NCBI RefSeq assembly: GCF_001886735.1
Contig: NZ_CP018076.1
Span: forward strand, 2,108,001 to 2,172,000
Length of the DNA: 64,000 nt
Source: Sulfitobacter alexandrii
GTDB taxonomy: Bacteria > Pseudomonadota > Alphaproteobacteria > Rhodobacterales > Rhodobacteraceae
Reading direction: 5' to 3'
Numbering within the stretch: the first letter of the stretch is position 1; every line of letters begins with the position of its first letter. Positions 30,156 through 39,808 of this stretch are shown here, piece after piece. The notes beneath the pieces were generated by a model, which worked only from the letters and a program-made list of their open reading frames with translations, was not told the origin of the DNA and searched no databases. The translations under genes and the position numbers were made by a program.

Positions 30156-30274
30156 GGAACACACTCCTCCGTTTTCACGCGCCGTTGCCTTGCAGCGGGC
30201 TGTTCCCACCATAGAAGCAACTTAACCAGAGCATCGACTCACGAATTATATCATTTGCGACATCTTTGCCGCGC

Positions 30275-31534
30275 TCAGGGCTGGTTTTCGTCATCCTGCT
30301 CGCTTTCGATGGCATATTCCTGCGCATACTCCACCGCCACGGGGGTCGCCGTGGGATAGATCGCGACGTAGCTGCCGGTCTCGTCCACCGGAACCGCCGG
30401 ACGGCGCGTCGCACGATAGGCGGCATAGACCGCCAGCATGACGAAGAGGATCGCGGTGAAGAGATAGAACCCGCCCGGTCCCAGCGTGGTCCCCATCATC
30501 CAGCCGGTGATGACCGGCCCGAGGATCGCGCCCAGCCCGTTGATGAAGATCAGACCGCCGGACGCCGCCGCCATGTCCTCGTGCTCGAGGAAGTCGTTGG
30601 TATGCGCGATCAACAGCGAATAGAGCGGGTTCGACATGCCCCCGACGATGAACGCCGAGACCAGCAGGAGCCAGAACACTCCGCCCAGCATCATGCCGAG
30701 AACGGAGCCCCCCGCGCCGATGGCCGAAACGATCACGATCAGCGTGCGGCGGTCCATCCGGTCGGAGATCCAGCCGATGGGGTACTGCAACACGACCGAC
30801 CCGACGAAGAAGGTCGCCACGAAGGTCGAAATCTGCGCCACGCTCAGCCCGGCCTCCGCACCGTAGACCGGCGCCATGCCGAACTGCGCCGAGAAGACCC
30901 CGCCGAGCAGGAACATCCCGATGCAGCCCAGCGGCGAATAGGTCGCGAGTTCGCGCAGGCTCATCGGTTTGGTGGTGTCGAAGGCCGGCGTCGGGCTGAT
31001 GGTCAGCAGGATCGGCGTCACGGCCACGCTGACCAGCACCGAGGGAATGACGAAGAGCACGTAGCCCGACGGGTCCGCCGCCAGCAGCAGCGCCTGCGCG
31101 ACCACCACGCCCATCGTCTGCACGATCATGTAGAGCGACAGCGCCTGCCCGCGGTTGGAATTGTCGGCGGCGTTGTTCAGCCAGCTTTCCGCGGTCACGT
31201 AGACCGCCGAGAAGCAGAAGCCGATCAGCACGCGGCCGATGGCCCAGAGCGGCACCGCCGGAAAGGTGGGATACAGGATCATCACCGCCGAGATCAGCGA
31301 GGCCAGCGCGGCGAAAACCCTGACGTGGCCCACACGGCGGATCATGTGCGGCGCCAGCCGCGACCCCCCGAGGAAACCAACGAAATAGGCCGACATGACG
31401 ATGGACATCTCGAAGGTCGAAAACCCTTCGAGCGCGCCGCGGATACCCAGCAGGGTGCCCTGCATGCCGTTGCCGACCATCAGCAGACACATCCCGAGCA
31501 GGAGTGCCCATGCGCTTGAAAGAACCTGTATCAT
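30275..31534 (-). CDS. MFS transporter
   Basis: 419 residues, about twelve hydrophobic segments, with an extended acidic C-terminal tail (about 385-419, ending ESEQDDENQP). The loop YFVGFLGGSRLAPHMIRRVG and repeat-half motif YPIGWISDRMDRRTLIVIV fit the DHA-type loop 2-3 motif G-x-x-x-D-R-x-G/D-R. Substrate unknown; resembles YcaD-like putative permeases. About 74 bp separate it from queA. Confidence 0.87.
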   Translation of the reverse strand: MIQVLSSAWALLLGMCLLMVGNGMQGTLLGIRGALEGFSTFEMSIVMSAYFVGFLGGSRLAPHMIRRVGHVRVFAALASLISAVMILYPTFPAVPLWAIGRVLIGFCFSAVYVTAESWLNNAADNSNRGQALSLYMIVQTMGVVVAQALLLAADPSGYVLFVIPSVLVSVAVTPILLTISPTPAFDTTKPMSLRELATYSPLGCIGMFLLGGVFSAQFGMAPVYGAEAGLSVAQISTFVATFFVGSVVLQYPIGWISDRMDRRTLIVIVSAIGAGGSVLGMMLGGVFWLLLVSAFIVGGMSNPLYSLLIAHTNDFLEHEDMAAASGGLIFINGLGAILGPVITGWMMGTTLGPGGFYLFTAILFVMLAVYAAYRATRRPAVPVDETGSYVAIYPTATPVAVEYAQEYAIESEQDDENQP

Positions 31535-31608
31535 CGCTGCGAATCCTCACTGCCGGTGGTTCCCTCCCTGAACGTCTTGGAGCGTGAGGTCACCCCTTTA
31601 GACGACAT

Positions 31609-32673
31609 TCACCATATTTTTTTCGACGCCGGGATCAGCAGCGAAGCGTCTCCGTAAGAAAAGAACCGGTATTTCCGGTCGATCGCGTGCGCGTAGATGT
31701 CGCGGATCGCCTGCTGGCCCATCAGGGCCGATACCAGCATCATCAGCGTGGAGCGCGGCAGGTGGAAATTGGTCATCAGCGCGTCGGTGACGTTGAACCG
31801 GAAACCCGGCGTGATGAAGATGTCGGTATCGCCTTCCCATGGGCCGATCTCTCCGTCGCGTGCGGCGGTCTCGATCAGGCGCAGCGCGGTGGTGCCCACC
31901 GCGATCACCCGGCCGCCCGCCGCCCGTGTCGCGGCGATCTCGGCGGCGGCGTCCGCGTCCACCCTGCCCCATTCCGCGTGCATCCGGTGTTGGGTGATGT
32001 CGTCCACCTTGACCGGCAGGAAGGTTCCGGCGCCCACGTGCAGCGTGACGTGCGAAAACGTGACCCCCTTGGCCGCCAGCGCCTCCAGCAGCGGCTGGTC
32101 GAAATGCAGCGACGCGGTGGGGGCCGCGACCGCACCGGCGTGGCGGGCCCAGACCGTCTGGTAATCGGTCCTGTCCTGCGCATCGGCGGGGCGTCTGGCG
32201 GCAATGTAGGGCGGCAGCGGCATCGCGCCCGCCGCGTTCAGCGCCGCGTCGAAATCGGCCCCCGTGCAGTTGAACCGCAGATGCGCCTGCCCGTCCGACA
32301 CCGCCTCCAGCGTCGCGTCGAGATCGCGGCTGAAGACCACGCGCTCGCCCTGCCTGAGCTTGCGCAGCGGTTTGACCAGCGCCGCCCAGGTGCCATCGGC
32401 GCGCGGTTCCAGCAAGGTGACCTCGATCCTGGCGCTGACGGCGCCCTGCGCGGACTGCCGCGTGCGCATGCCCGTCAGCCGCGCGGGGATCACCCGCGTG
32501 TCGTTCAGCACCAGCCTGTCGCCGGCGCGCAGCCATTCGGTAAGGTCCGTGACGACGCCGTCATGCAGCGCGTCCCCTTCCGCGACCAGCAGCCGCGCCG
32601 AGGACCGGGGCACCGCGGGACGGGTCGCAATCAGGTCTTCGGGCAGATCGAAATCGAAATCGGAAAGTTTCAT
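31609..32673 (-). CDS. queA: S-adenosylmethionine:tRNA ribosyltransferase-isomerase
   Basis: Transfers and rearranges the ribose of SAM onto 7-aminomethyl-7-deazaguanine in tRNA, the penultimate step to queuosine. 354 residues. Seen: [20 protein letters not shown] at the start, [46 protein letters not shown] segment (here [16 protein letters not shown]) and [16 protein letters not shown]. The upstream AsmA-like gene ends 9 bp before the ATG, suggesting co-transcription. Confidence 0.96.
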   Translation of the reverse strand: MKLSDFDFDLPEDLIATRPAVPRSSARLLVAEGDALHDGVVTDLTEWLRAGDRLVLNDTRVIPARLTGMRTRQSAQGAVSARIEVTLLEPRADGTWAALVKPLRKLRQGERVVFSRDLDATLEAVSDGQAHLRFNCTGADFDAALNAAGAMPLPPYIAARRPADAQDRTDYQTVWARHAGAVAAPTASLHFDQPLLEALAAKGVTFSHVTLHVGAGTFLPVKVDDITQHRMHAEWGRVDADAAAEIAATRAAGGRVIAVGTTALRLIETAARDGEIGPWEGDTDIFITPGFRFNVTDALMTNFHLPRSTLMMLVSALMGQQAIRDIYAHAIDRKYRFFSYGDASLLIPASKKIW

Positions 32674-32682
32674 GGCCGCGCT

Positions 32683-35600
32683 TTACCGGCCCGGCGTGCT
32701 TCGGACAACGGGATTCTGGGGCTGTGGCGCGGGGTCGGGCGCACGGGGCCGGCCCGGTGCGCGCGGCACCTCGGGCGGGGGCCGGCGAAAGATGTCGCGG
32801 AACATGCCCGGTGTCAGCGCGGACAGCGGGTTCACCCCGACGCTCGGCTGCTTTGCCGGCCCGGTCAGCGTGTAGTTGAACCCGATCAGGCCCTCCCCCT
32901 TCCGGGTGAGGACCGACCCGATGCCATTCAGCAGGTACACCGGGGTGATGACGCCCTGCATGTCGATCGTGCCGCTGTCGAGCGCATAGATCCCGTCCAT
33001 CGACAGGCCCATGGATGCCCCGACCGCGCTGGCCTCGGTCAGGGTCAGGCGGTTCGGCGTCAGACGGAAACGCCCTTCGACCTCGTCGAAATAGATGCCG
33101 TCGCCGTTGAGTTCGTTGATCAGGCCCACCACCGAGATGGAGTTCACCAGCGCCGCGATACCCGGCGCGTCCTTGATGCGCACGTCGGTCACGTCGAGGC
33201 TGCCGTCGAAGGCACCGCCGCTGCCCACCGGCAGCAGGGTCAGCGACAGCTCTCCGCCCACCACCTGCCGCAGCAGCCCGGCCGAGCGCAGCACGCCGCC
33301 CGCGTCAGAGGACACGAGCCGCACCGCGGACCGCCCGTTCTGTGGCAGCACCCGGCCCTCCACCGGCGTGCCGCCATTGAGCCGCGCCCGGAACGATCCG
33401 TCGAGCCCGCCACCGGTGCCGAAAGCGCCCTGCATGTCGGTCAGAGCGATGGTGTCGGTGATCTGCAACCGGTCCAGCCGGACCTGCATGGATGTCCCGG
33501 GCCCGGTGCCGCCGCCCTGACCACCGCCCAGTTCCGCGCTGCGCAGGTCCAGCAGGCCGCCCCGGATCACCAGCTGAACCGGGTTGCCCGGCCCCTGCCC
33601 GACCACGTCCACCGCCGCATCCAGCCAGTCGCCCGCGCGCAGCGTATCGAACCGGACCCGGTCGAGCGCGCCCCCCTCGCGCAGGTCCACCGCGCCTTCG
33701 GCGGTCAGGCCCGCCGCGGTCAGCGACAGCCGGTCCACCGCCGGAACCGCGCCCAGCCGCCCGCTGACCCGAAGACGGCCCGAGGTGCCCGCCGCCTTGC
33801 CCCAGCCCAGTTGCGGCACCGAAAGACGCAGCCCCGCGAGGTCCGACTGCAGGTCGAACTGCGGCGCGCCGCCTTTCGGCAGATCCACCTCGATCCGCGC
33901 GGGCGCCTCGCCCGATACCGTGCCGGGCGGCAAGGCGATGCCGAACGTCTCCAGCGCCTCTTGGTTCAGGCTGACATCTGCCCGCAGGCCGCTGGCGCCG
34001 GCGTCCGGGCCGATCGGCTGCACGAAACTGCCGTCGAAGCCGATGCCGTCGAGGCTGCCCGCACCGCTGAGGATCACCCGCTCGTTGTCGACCGTCAGGT
34101 CCAGCGTTTGCGTCCTGAGCGCGCGGTCGCGGATCAGCACCTCGCTGCCGAGATCGCGCAGCGTCCCGGTGAAGTCGAAGACGACCTGATCCTCGGTCCC
34201 TTTCTGCAGCGGCAGCGCGATCTGGCCCTTCAGCGCCGCGCGTCCCCGGGCGAGATCCACCGGCAGGTTCGCCTTGTCCATCACGCTCAAGGGCTCCCGG
34301 TTGAGCAGGGACAGGGCCGCGGTGATCGAAGACTCGGTTTTCAGCCGGATCACGGCCGGCGGACCATCCTTCACCCTGACATCCGGGATGATGAAGGAGG
34401 AATTGTCGATCCGCACCGCGCCGCCCGCATCGGCGGCCACCGTCGCCGCGTCCACCGCCACAACGAGGCGGTTGTCCAGCAGGCTGAAATGCCCCTTGCC
34501 TCCCGTCAGGGGCGGCATCGTTTTTAGGAACCGGACATCCGCCTTGGCGTAGTCGAAGGCGACATAGGTCTGCGGTGCCGCGTCGGGCGTCAGGCGAAAG
34601 GCCAGGTCGAGGTTGCTGACCTCTCCGCCGTGCACGTTCTCGACCAGCCAGTCGCGGGTCTTGGTCTTGAGCCCGCGGGGCCACAGCTCCAGCAGGCGGT
34701 CGGGCGACAGGCCGTCCATGCGGCCGTCCAGCGCCACGCGCCACCCGTCCAGACGCGCCGACATGGTCCCGTCCAGAAGCAGCGTGCGGCCCTGGTCGCT
34801 GATCTGCATCCGACCCAGTTCCAGCCGGAAGGGATTGAGCCGCAGGCGGAAATCCACGTCGGTCTCGGCAAGGCCCACCGGGGCGTCGTAGATGTCATCG
34901 GGGTTCGCGCGCAGATCGCGGATGGTGAACTGCCCCACGAGGTCGTTCAGCTTGCCGTCGGGCGTGAGACCCAGCGCGGCGCTGCCCGAGCTTTCCGCGC
35001 TGACCCACTTGCTGCGCAGGCGCACGTCGGCAAAGCGCAGCAGCGCCTCGGCGGGATCGTAGCTGAAGTAGCTCTGCGCGCCGTCGAAGGGGATCGGCCG
35101 GGTCTGCGGGTTGGGCTGCACGACACCGGCCCCGATCTGGAGCGTGGCGTTCAGGGGCTCGAACGTGCCCGACTGGTTCAGCCCGCTGCGGACCGACCCG
35201 GAGATCGGGGCCCGCAGCACCCCCAGCCACGCAAAGGCCGGTCCCTGCGTCGCGATGTCCGCCGCCGACACGCCTTCGAAGCTCACCCCGAAATCCGCGG
35301 CGGTCTGACCGATCCGGCTGGCATAGTTGGCCGAGAGGGTCGCCGCCCCGGACCCGCCGCTGAGCAGCGCAAGATCCGCCGTCAGCCGCAGCATGCCGTC
35401 CTCGCGGGACAGCAGGAGCCTGCCGCCGTCGATGGTCCAGCTGCGGCCTGCGCGCAGGTCGTCGAACTGCAAGGTCACGGCCCGCAGGTCCGCCTCGGCA
35501 AGGGCCCGCAGCGCGGGGCGCTGCAGGACGTCATCCAGTTGCGCGATCAGTTGCGGCAGGGTCGCGGCCTCGCGGCTGAAACTGCCCGGCCCGAGGCCCG

Positions 35601-36051
35601 CGCTCAACGCCACGCGGCCCTCGGCGTCGCGGCGCAGGGTCACGACGACCCCCGAGATGGAGATGGACTGCGGCTGCACCACGCCGTCCAGCAGCGGACG
35701 CAGGGCAAACCCGGTCTTGAATTCCGTCAGCCTGAGGATCTCTGCCCCCTCCGGCGTGTCGATCTCGACGTTGCGCAGGCGCACGCGGGGAAACCAGCCC
35801 TCCTCGACCACGAGCTCAACCTCACCGAGGCTTACTCGGACGTCCGGAAGCTCGCGCGCGATGCGCGTCTCGATCCGCTCCTGCAACCAGCCCGGCGCGC
35901 GAAGCGGCTGGCCCATGGACAGCCAGACCGCCCCCACCAGCGCACCGGCCGCCAGAGTCAGAAGGACCACCGACCAAAGGCCGAAACGGGCGGCGTGCTG
36001 GTGGACCTTGCGTCTGGGGCGTGGCGTGGTGCGTTCGGCTGGTTCGGTCAT
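32683..36051 (-). CDS. Large AsmA/YhdP-like (DUF3971) envelope protein
   Basis: 1122 residues. One membrane helix near the N-terminus (about 23-47, GLWSVVLLTLAAGALVGAVW) and then a very long beta-rich periplasmic part. This is the build of AsmA-like proteins (YhdP, TamB), which act as bridges for lipid transport between inner and outer membrane. The DUF3971 region covers roughly residues 330-640; an AsmA C-terminal region lies about 890-1080 (LTEASAVGASMGLSMDGIYA). The proline-rich C-terminus may be disordered. I start at ATG 36051 (MTEPAERTTPRPRRKV); a longer frame adds 40 unlikely residues that run into the bcp intergenic region. Function is by family inference. Confidence 0.85.
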   Translation of the reverse strand: MTEPAERTTPRPRRKVHQHAARFGLWSVVLLTLAAGALVGAVWLSMGQPLRAPGWLQERIETRIARELPDVRVSLGEVELVVEEGWFPRVRLRNVEIDTPEGAEILRLTEFKTGFALRPLLDGVVQPQSISISGVVVTLRRDAEGRVALSAGLGPGSFSREAATLPQLIAQLDDVLQRPALRALAEADLRAVTLQFDDLRAGRSWTIDGGRLLLSREDGMLRLTADLALLSGGSGAATLSANYASRIGQTAADFGVSFEGVSAADIATQGPAFAWLGVLRAPISGSVRSGLNQSGTFEPLNATLQIGAGVVQPNPQTRPIPFDGAQSYFSYDPAEALLRFADVRLRSKWVSAESSGSAALGLTPDGKLNDLVGQFTIRDLRANPDDIYDAPVGLAETDVDFRLRLNPFRLELGRMQISDQGRTLLLDGTMSARLDGWRVALDGRMDGLSPDRLLELWPRGLKTKTRDWLVENVHGGEVSNLDLAFRLTPDAAPQTYVAFDYAKADVRFLKTMPPLTGGKGHFSLLDNRLVVAVDAATVAADAGGAVRIDNSSFIIPDVRVKDGPPAVIRLKTESSITAALSLLNREPLSVMDKANLPVDLARGRAALKGQIALPLQKGTEDQVVFDFTGTLRDLGSEVLIRDRALRTQTLDLTVDNERVILSGAGSLDGIGFDGSFVQPIGPDAGASGLRADVSLNQEALETFGIALPPGTVSGEAPARIEVDLPKGGAPQFDLQSDLAGLRLSVPQLGWGKAAGTSGRLRVSGRLGAVPAVDRLSLTAAGLTAEGAVDLREGGALDRVRFDTLRAGDWLDAAVDVVGQGPGNPVQLVIRGGLLDLRSAELGGGQGGGTGPGTSMQVRLDRLQITDTIALTDMQGAFGTGGGLDGSFRARLNGGTPVEGRVLPQNGRSAVRLVSSDAGGVLRSAGLLRQVVGGELSLTLLPVGSGGAFDGSLDVTDVRIKDAPGIAALVNSISVVGLINELNGDGIYFDEVEGRFRLTPNRLTLTEASAVGASMGLSMDGIYALDSGTIDMQGVITPVYLLNGIGSVLTRKGEGLIGFNYTLTGPAKQPSVGVNPLSALTPGMFRDIFRRPPPEVPRAPGRPRAPDPAPQPQNPVVRSTPGR

Positions 36052-36146
36052 CGTCGTCCCAAATCCGCGGGCCCTCTTGGCACGCGCGGCAATTGGCCTA
36101 CTATGACAGCCCGACATTCGGCATCCAAGTGAAAGAGACGTGATCC

Positions 36147-36608
36147 ATGCCCGAGATTTCCGAGCCCGCACCCGACTTCACCCTCCCCGTCACCGGCGGC
36201 GGCGAGATCAGCCTTTCCGCCCTGAAGGGCAGCCCGGTGGTGCTGTTCTTCTACCCGCGCGACGACACGCCGGGCTGCACCAAGGAAAGCATCGGCTTCT
36301 CCGAGCGCCTGTCCGACTTCGAGGCGGCGGGCGCGAAGGTCTTCGGCATTTCCCGTGATACGATGGCCAAGCATGACAAATTTGCCGCCAAGCACGACCT
36401 GACCGTGCCCCTGCTGTCGGACGAAGGCGGCAGCGTCACCGAGGACTACGGCGTCTGGGTCGAAAAGAACATGTACGGCAAGAAATCCATGGGGATCGAG
36501 CGCAGCACATTCCTGATCGACGCCCAAGGCAGGATCGCGCAGATCTGGCGCAAGGTGAAAGTGCCGGGCCACGTGGACGAGGTGCTCGAGGCGGTGCGCG
36601 CCCTGTGA
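36147..36608 (+). CDS. bcp: Bcp/PrxQ-type peroxiredoxin, 1-Cys form
   Basis: Thiol peroxidase reducing hydroperoxides; 153 residues, cytosolic. Peroxidatic Cys44 lies in FYPRDDTPGCTKES. The resolving Cys normally five residues later is Ile here, and the protein has no other Cys, so it must use an external thiol: a 1-Cys variant. Divergent from the AsmA-like gene. Its TGA overlaps the GTG start of the next gene by four bases (GTGA). Confidence 0.93.
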   Translation: MPEISEPAPDFTLPVTGGGEISLSALKGSPVVLFFYPRDDTPGCTKESIGFSERLSDFEAAGAKVFGISRDTMAKHDKFAAKHDLTVPLLSDEGGSVTEDYGVWVEKNMYGKKSMGIERSTFLIDAQGRIAQIWRKVKVPGHVDEVLEAVRAL

Positions 36609-37414
36609 TCGCGCTGGCGCAGATGGCCGAAGCCGTGCTGCGCTGCGCGGACGGGCGGGAGAAGACGGCGCTGTCCCGCCGGTACGCCGCCGAATGGCAG
36701 GCGGCCCGCGCCGCCGGGGAAACGCCGGAGGTGGGCCGCGCCAGCCCGCCGCTGCATCCCGCCCGCCCCGCCACGCCCGAACTGCTGAGCCCGCGCGACG
36801 TGCCGCGCAGGCGCCCCGGCACGCCCGAGGGACGCATCGCGTTGCTGCACGCGGTCGCCCACATCGAACTGAACGCCGTCGATCTGCACTGGGACATCGT
36901 CGCCCGCTTCACCGACACCCGGCTGCCGATGGGGTTCTACGACGACTGGGTCAAGGCGGCTGACGAGGAATCCAAGCATTTCAACCTGATGGCCGACTGC
37001 CTGGAGGAAATGGGCAGCCACTACGGCGCGCTGCCGGCCCATGCCGGGATGTGGCGCGCGGCGGAGGACACGGCGGACGACCTGATGGGCAGGCTCGCCG
37101 TGGTGCCCATGGTGCTCGAAGCGCGCGGCCTCGACGTGACGCCGGGCATGATCGATGTGTTCCGAAAGGCGAAGGCGGACATCGCCGTCGCCGCGCTCGA
37201 GACGATCTACGCCGAGGAAGTCGCCCACGTGGCCTATGGATCGAAGTGGTTTCACTTTCTCTGCGGGCGCTTCGACGAGGATCCGAAGGAGCGCTTCCAC
37301 GCCCTGGTGAGGACCTATTTCCACGGCGATCTGAAACCGCCCTTTAACGAGGAAAAGCGCGCCGAGGCGGGCATCCCGCCGGACTTCTACTGGCCCCTCA
37401 CCGGGACCGATTGA
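36605..37414 (+). CDS. Ferritin-like DUF455 family protein
   Basis: 269 residues starting with GTG 36605, overlapping the bcp stop by four bases. Helical family with ferritin-like metal site: two ExxH motifs are visible, ESKHF in DEESKHFNLMADCLEEMGSH and EVAHV in YAEEVAHVAYGSKWFHFLC, plus HAVAHIELNAVDLHWD. Di-iron binding is expected from the family, the reaction is not known. Coupling to a peroxiredoxin suggests a role in redox or iron-related stress (inference). Confidence 0.85.
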   Translation: MIALAQMAEAVLRCADGREKTALSRRYAAEWQAARAAGETPEVGRASPPLHPARPATPELLSPRDVPRRRPGTPEGRIALLHAVAHIELNAVDLHWDIVARFTDTRLPMGFYDDWVKAADEESKHFNLMADCLEEMGSHYGALPAHAGMWRAAEDTADDLMGRLAVVPMVLEARGLDVTPGMIDVFRKAKADIAVAALETIYAEEVAHVAYGSKWFHFLCGRFDEDPKERFHALVRTYFHGDLKPPFNEEKRAEAGIPPDFYWPLTGTD

Positions 37415-37608
37415 GGGCCCCAACCTCAAGACCAAACCTCAAGTTCTTGGTATCGGCGGATTTTTGCCAATTTGTCGCAAACGGGTGGAATGCCGCCGCA
37501 GGGGGACCTACAGGGTTGCCCCAGCGGCACGGGGTGGCTAAGAAAATCTGAATTCGGGCGCGTATGGGGATTATCGCGCCCGTTTGGGGACGGAAAAAGG
37601 AATACAAC

Positions 37609-38937
37609 TTGCGCTCTACGCTTGCCATCAAGGTCCACGCGACCCTGGAAAGATATTTTCCCGAACGCCGCGTGTTTCTGAAATCCGACAGTGATACACG
37701 CTTCATCCGCCTGCGCCCCGGCACCCAGATCGTCGCCTTCGCCGGATGTGCCGCGCTCGTCGCATGGGCCATCGTGGCGACCGCCATCATCCTCATGGAC
37801 AGCATCGGGTCGGGCAACTTCCGCGAGCAGGCCAAGCGGGACCAGCGCACCTACCAGGCCCGGCTCAACGACCTGTCGGCGCAACGCGACAGCCGCGCCG
37901 AAGAGGCGCTGGCGGCGCAGGAGCGTTTCAACGCCGCGCTCAAGCAGATTTCCATGATGCAGTCCGAACTGCTGGAATCCGAAACCCGCCGCCGCGAGCT
38001 GGAAACCGGGATCGACGTGATCCAGGCCACCTTGCGCGACACCATGAAGGACCGCCAGGCCGCGCGCAGCCAGCTCGCCGCGCTGCAGGGCTCCATCGCC
38101 GAAGGCGGGGCCGGCACCGTGCAGACCGCCGCGTCGAGCGCGCCCATCGAATTCCTTGCGGAGGCGCTGGCCGAAACCGCCAAGGAGCGCGACCAGGTGA
38201 TCGTCGATGCGCAGGACGCGCTGCTTCAGGCCGACGAGATGGCCCAGCAGATCGCGCTGATGAAGGATCAGAACGACGCGATCTTCCGCCAGCTAGAAGA
38301 GGCGATGACCGTCTCCGTCGCACCGCTGGACAAGATGTTCCGCAACGCGGGCATGTCCACCGACAACATTCTGGCCACCGTCAAGCGGGGCTACTCCGGC
38401 CAGGGCGGCCCGATGACCCCGCTGTCCTTCACCACCCGCGGCGAGGAGCCTTCGCCCGACACCCTGCGCGCCAACCGGCTGCTGAACCAGATGGACCGTC
38501 TGAACCTCTACCGCATCGCGGCCGAGAAGGCGCCCTTCGCGAACCCGGTGAAATCCGCGTTCCGCTTTACCAGCCAGTTCGGCTATCGCCGCGACCCCAA
38601 GACCGGCGGGCGGCGCATGCACTCCGGCGTCGATTTCGCCGCCGGCATCGGCACGCCGCTTTATGCCACGGCGGACGGCGTCGTGACCCATGCGGGATGG
38701 CAATCCGGCTATGGCCGCCTGGTCAAGATCCAGCACGAGTTCGGGATCGAGACGCGCTATGCCCACCAGTCGCGCATTCGCGTGAAGGTCGGACAAAGGG
38801 TCTCGCGCGGGCAGCACATTGGTGATATGGGAGCATCTGGACGTGTCACCGGCGTTCATCTCCACTACGAAGTCCGTGTCGGCGGCAAAGCTGTAAACCC
38901 CATGATCTATATCAAGGCTGCAAACGATGTTTTCTAA
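37609..38937 (+). CDS. Membrane-anchored M23 peptidoglycan endopeptidase with coiled coil
   Basis: About 442 residues. N-terminal DUF5930-like part with RYFPERRVFLKSDSDTRFIR, a membrane helix (about 45-67), a long coiled coil (about 75-230), then an M23 (LytM) domain about 320-430. Zinc ligands are present: RRMHSGVDFAAG (His, Asp) and GVHLHYEV (HxH). It should therefore be an active peptidoglycan hydrolase rather than a degenerate LytM. I prefer the TTG start at 37609, 8 bases after AAAAAGG; an ATG at 37564 is in frame 15 codons upstream. It overlaps the bactofilin gene by 11 bp. Confidence 0.88.
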   Translation: MRSTLAIKVHATLERYFPERRVFLKSDSDTRFIRLRPGTQIVAFAGCAALVAWAIVATAIILMDSIGSGNFREQAKRDQRTYQARLNDLSAQRDSRAEEALAAQERFNAALKQISMMQSELLESETRRRELETGIDVIQATLRDTMKDRQAARSQLAALQGSIAEGGAGTVQTAASSAPIEFLAEALAETAKERDQVIVDAQDALLQADEMAQQIALMKDQNDAIFRQLEEAMTVSVAPLDKMFRNAGMSTDNILATVKRGYSGQGGPMTPLSFTTRGEEPSPDTLRANRLLNQMDRLNLYRIAAEKAPFANPVKSAFRFTSQFGYRRDPKTGGRRMHSGVDFAAGIGTPLYATADGVVTHAGWQSGYGRLVKIQHEFGIETRYAHQSRIRVKVGQRVSRGQHIGDMGASGRVTGVHLHYEVRVGGKAVNPMIYIKAANDVF

Positions 38938-39436
38938 GAGCAAAATCAACGATCCCGCCCCGAACAAGGACGCAGAAGGCCAGCGCCAGACGACTCCTCA
39001 GACCCCGGCGCAGTCCACATCGTCCCAGCCCAAGCCCAGCGAGTTCAAGGCATCGGCGCCCAAGGCGAAGCCGCCCGCGTCGGTTCTTTCCGCCGACCTG
39101 CATGTGACCGGCAACATGAAGACGACCGGCGACATCAACGTCGAGGGCACGGTCGAGGGCGACATCCGCGCGCATCTGCTGACCATCGGCGAGACGGCGA
39201 CGATCAAGGGGGAAGTGGTGGCCGACGACGTGGTGATCAACGGGCGCATCGTGGGCCGCGTGCGTGGCCTGAAAGTCCGCCTGACCTCCACCGCGCGGGT
39301 CGAGGGCGACATCATCCACAAGACCATCGCGATCGAGTCCGGCGCGCATTTCGAAGGCTCCGTCCAGCGTCAGGACGACCCGCTGAACCCCGGCGCCAAG
39401 AACGCACCGACCCAGAAGCCGAACCCCGCCTCCTGA
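38927..39436 (+). CDS. Bactofilin (polymer-forming cytoskeletal protein)
   Basis: 169 residues: disordered N-terminus rich in P, Q, S and K (1-50), bactofilin beta-helix about 52-145 (SVLSADLHVTGNMKTTGDIN, VEGDIRAHLLTIGETATIKG, GDIIHKTIAIESGAHFEGSV), short disordered tail. Bactofilins polymerise without nucleotide and position cell-wall enzymes. The 11-bp overlap with an M23 endopeptidase gene supports a functional pair in shaping the cell wall, as known for bactofilin/M23 pairs in other bacteria. A strong terminator follows. Confidence 0.92.
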   Translation: MFSKSKINDPAPNKDAEGQRQTTPQTPAQSTSSQPKPSEFKASAPKAKPPASVLSADLHVTGNMKTTGDINVEGTVEGDIRAHLLTIGETATIKGEVVADDVVINGRIVGRVRGLKVRLTSTARVEGDIIHKTIAIESGAHFEGSVQRQDDPLNPGAKNAPTQKPNPAS

Positions 39437-39460
39437 GGCATCGGCAGTCGGATTTCAAAG

Positions 39461-39488
39461 GGCGTCGCAGATTTTGCGGCGCCTTTTT
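39461..39488 (+). terminator. Rho-independent terminator after the bactofilin gene
   Basis: GGCGTCGCA, 5-nt loop, TGCGGCGCC (9-bp stem with one G-U) followed by TTTTT. It lies 25 bp after the bactofilin stop. Confidence 0.88.
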
Positions 39489-39808
39489 GCTTTGGGGGGT
39501 GATGTGATCACGGCGGTGGACGACAAATCCGCGGATCGCCACAACGCGCGATCGCCCCGGCAGAAGCCTGCCAAGTCCCTTTCCCAAACCTCAGGTGCGA
39601 CGGGCGGCGGCAACGAAGTGCGATATCCGCTCTGCGGGACTTTTTTGACCGTCGCTCATTCGCAAGTGATGATCGATAGCAGCCCGATTAAGACTTTGCG
39701 AAACGCCAGTTAAAGCACCGCTGCAGGCGGTCAATTCCCAGAATTGAGCGACTATTGGCAGAAATCGCCGTGACACTGTTCGTGTAGCCAAGCTACTGTG
39801 GAGTTCTC
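39489..39808. other. Intergenic stretch before an AT-rich gene
   Basis: No gene recognised. Composition falls from GC-rich to mixed from about 39600 onward, marking the left edge of the AT-rich segment. No attachment-site duplication, integrase or tRNA could be found at this edge by eye. The only open frame here (about 79 codons from 39474) has no recognisable protein character. Confidence 0.4.

Noticed and set aside
31687..34527. Open reading frame of 946 codons on the plus strand
   Set aside because: It lies antisense to the queA and AsmA-like genes; composition is arginine/proline/histidine-rich shadow sequence with no domain. Long antisense frames are normal at this GC content.
39474..39713. 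79-codon plus-strand frame after the bactofilin terminator
   Set aside because: It starts inside the terminator, has mixed composition and no recognisable protein pattern.
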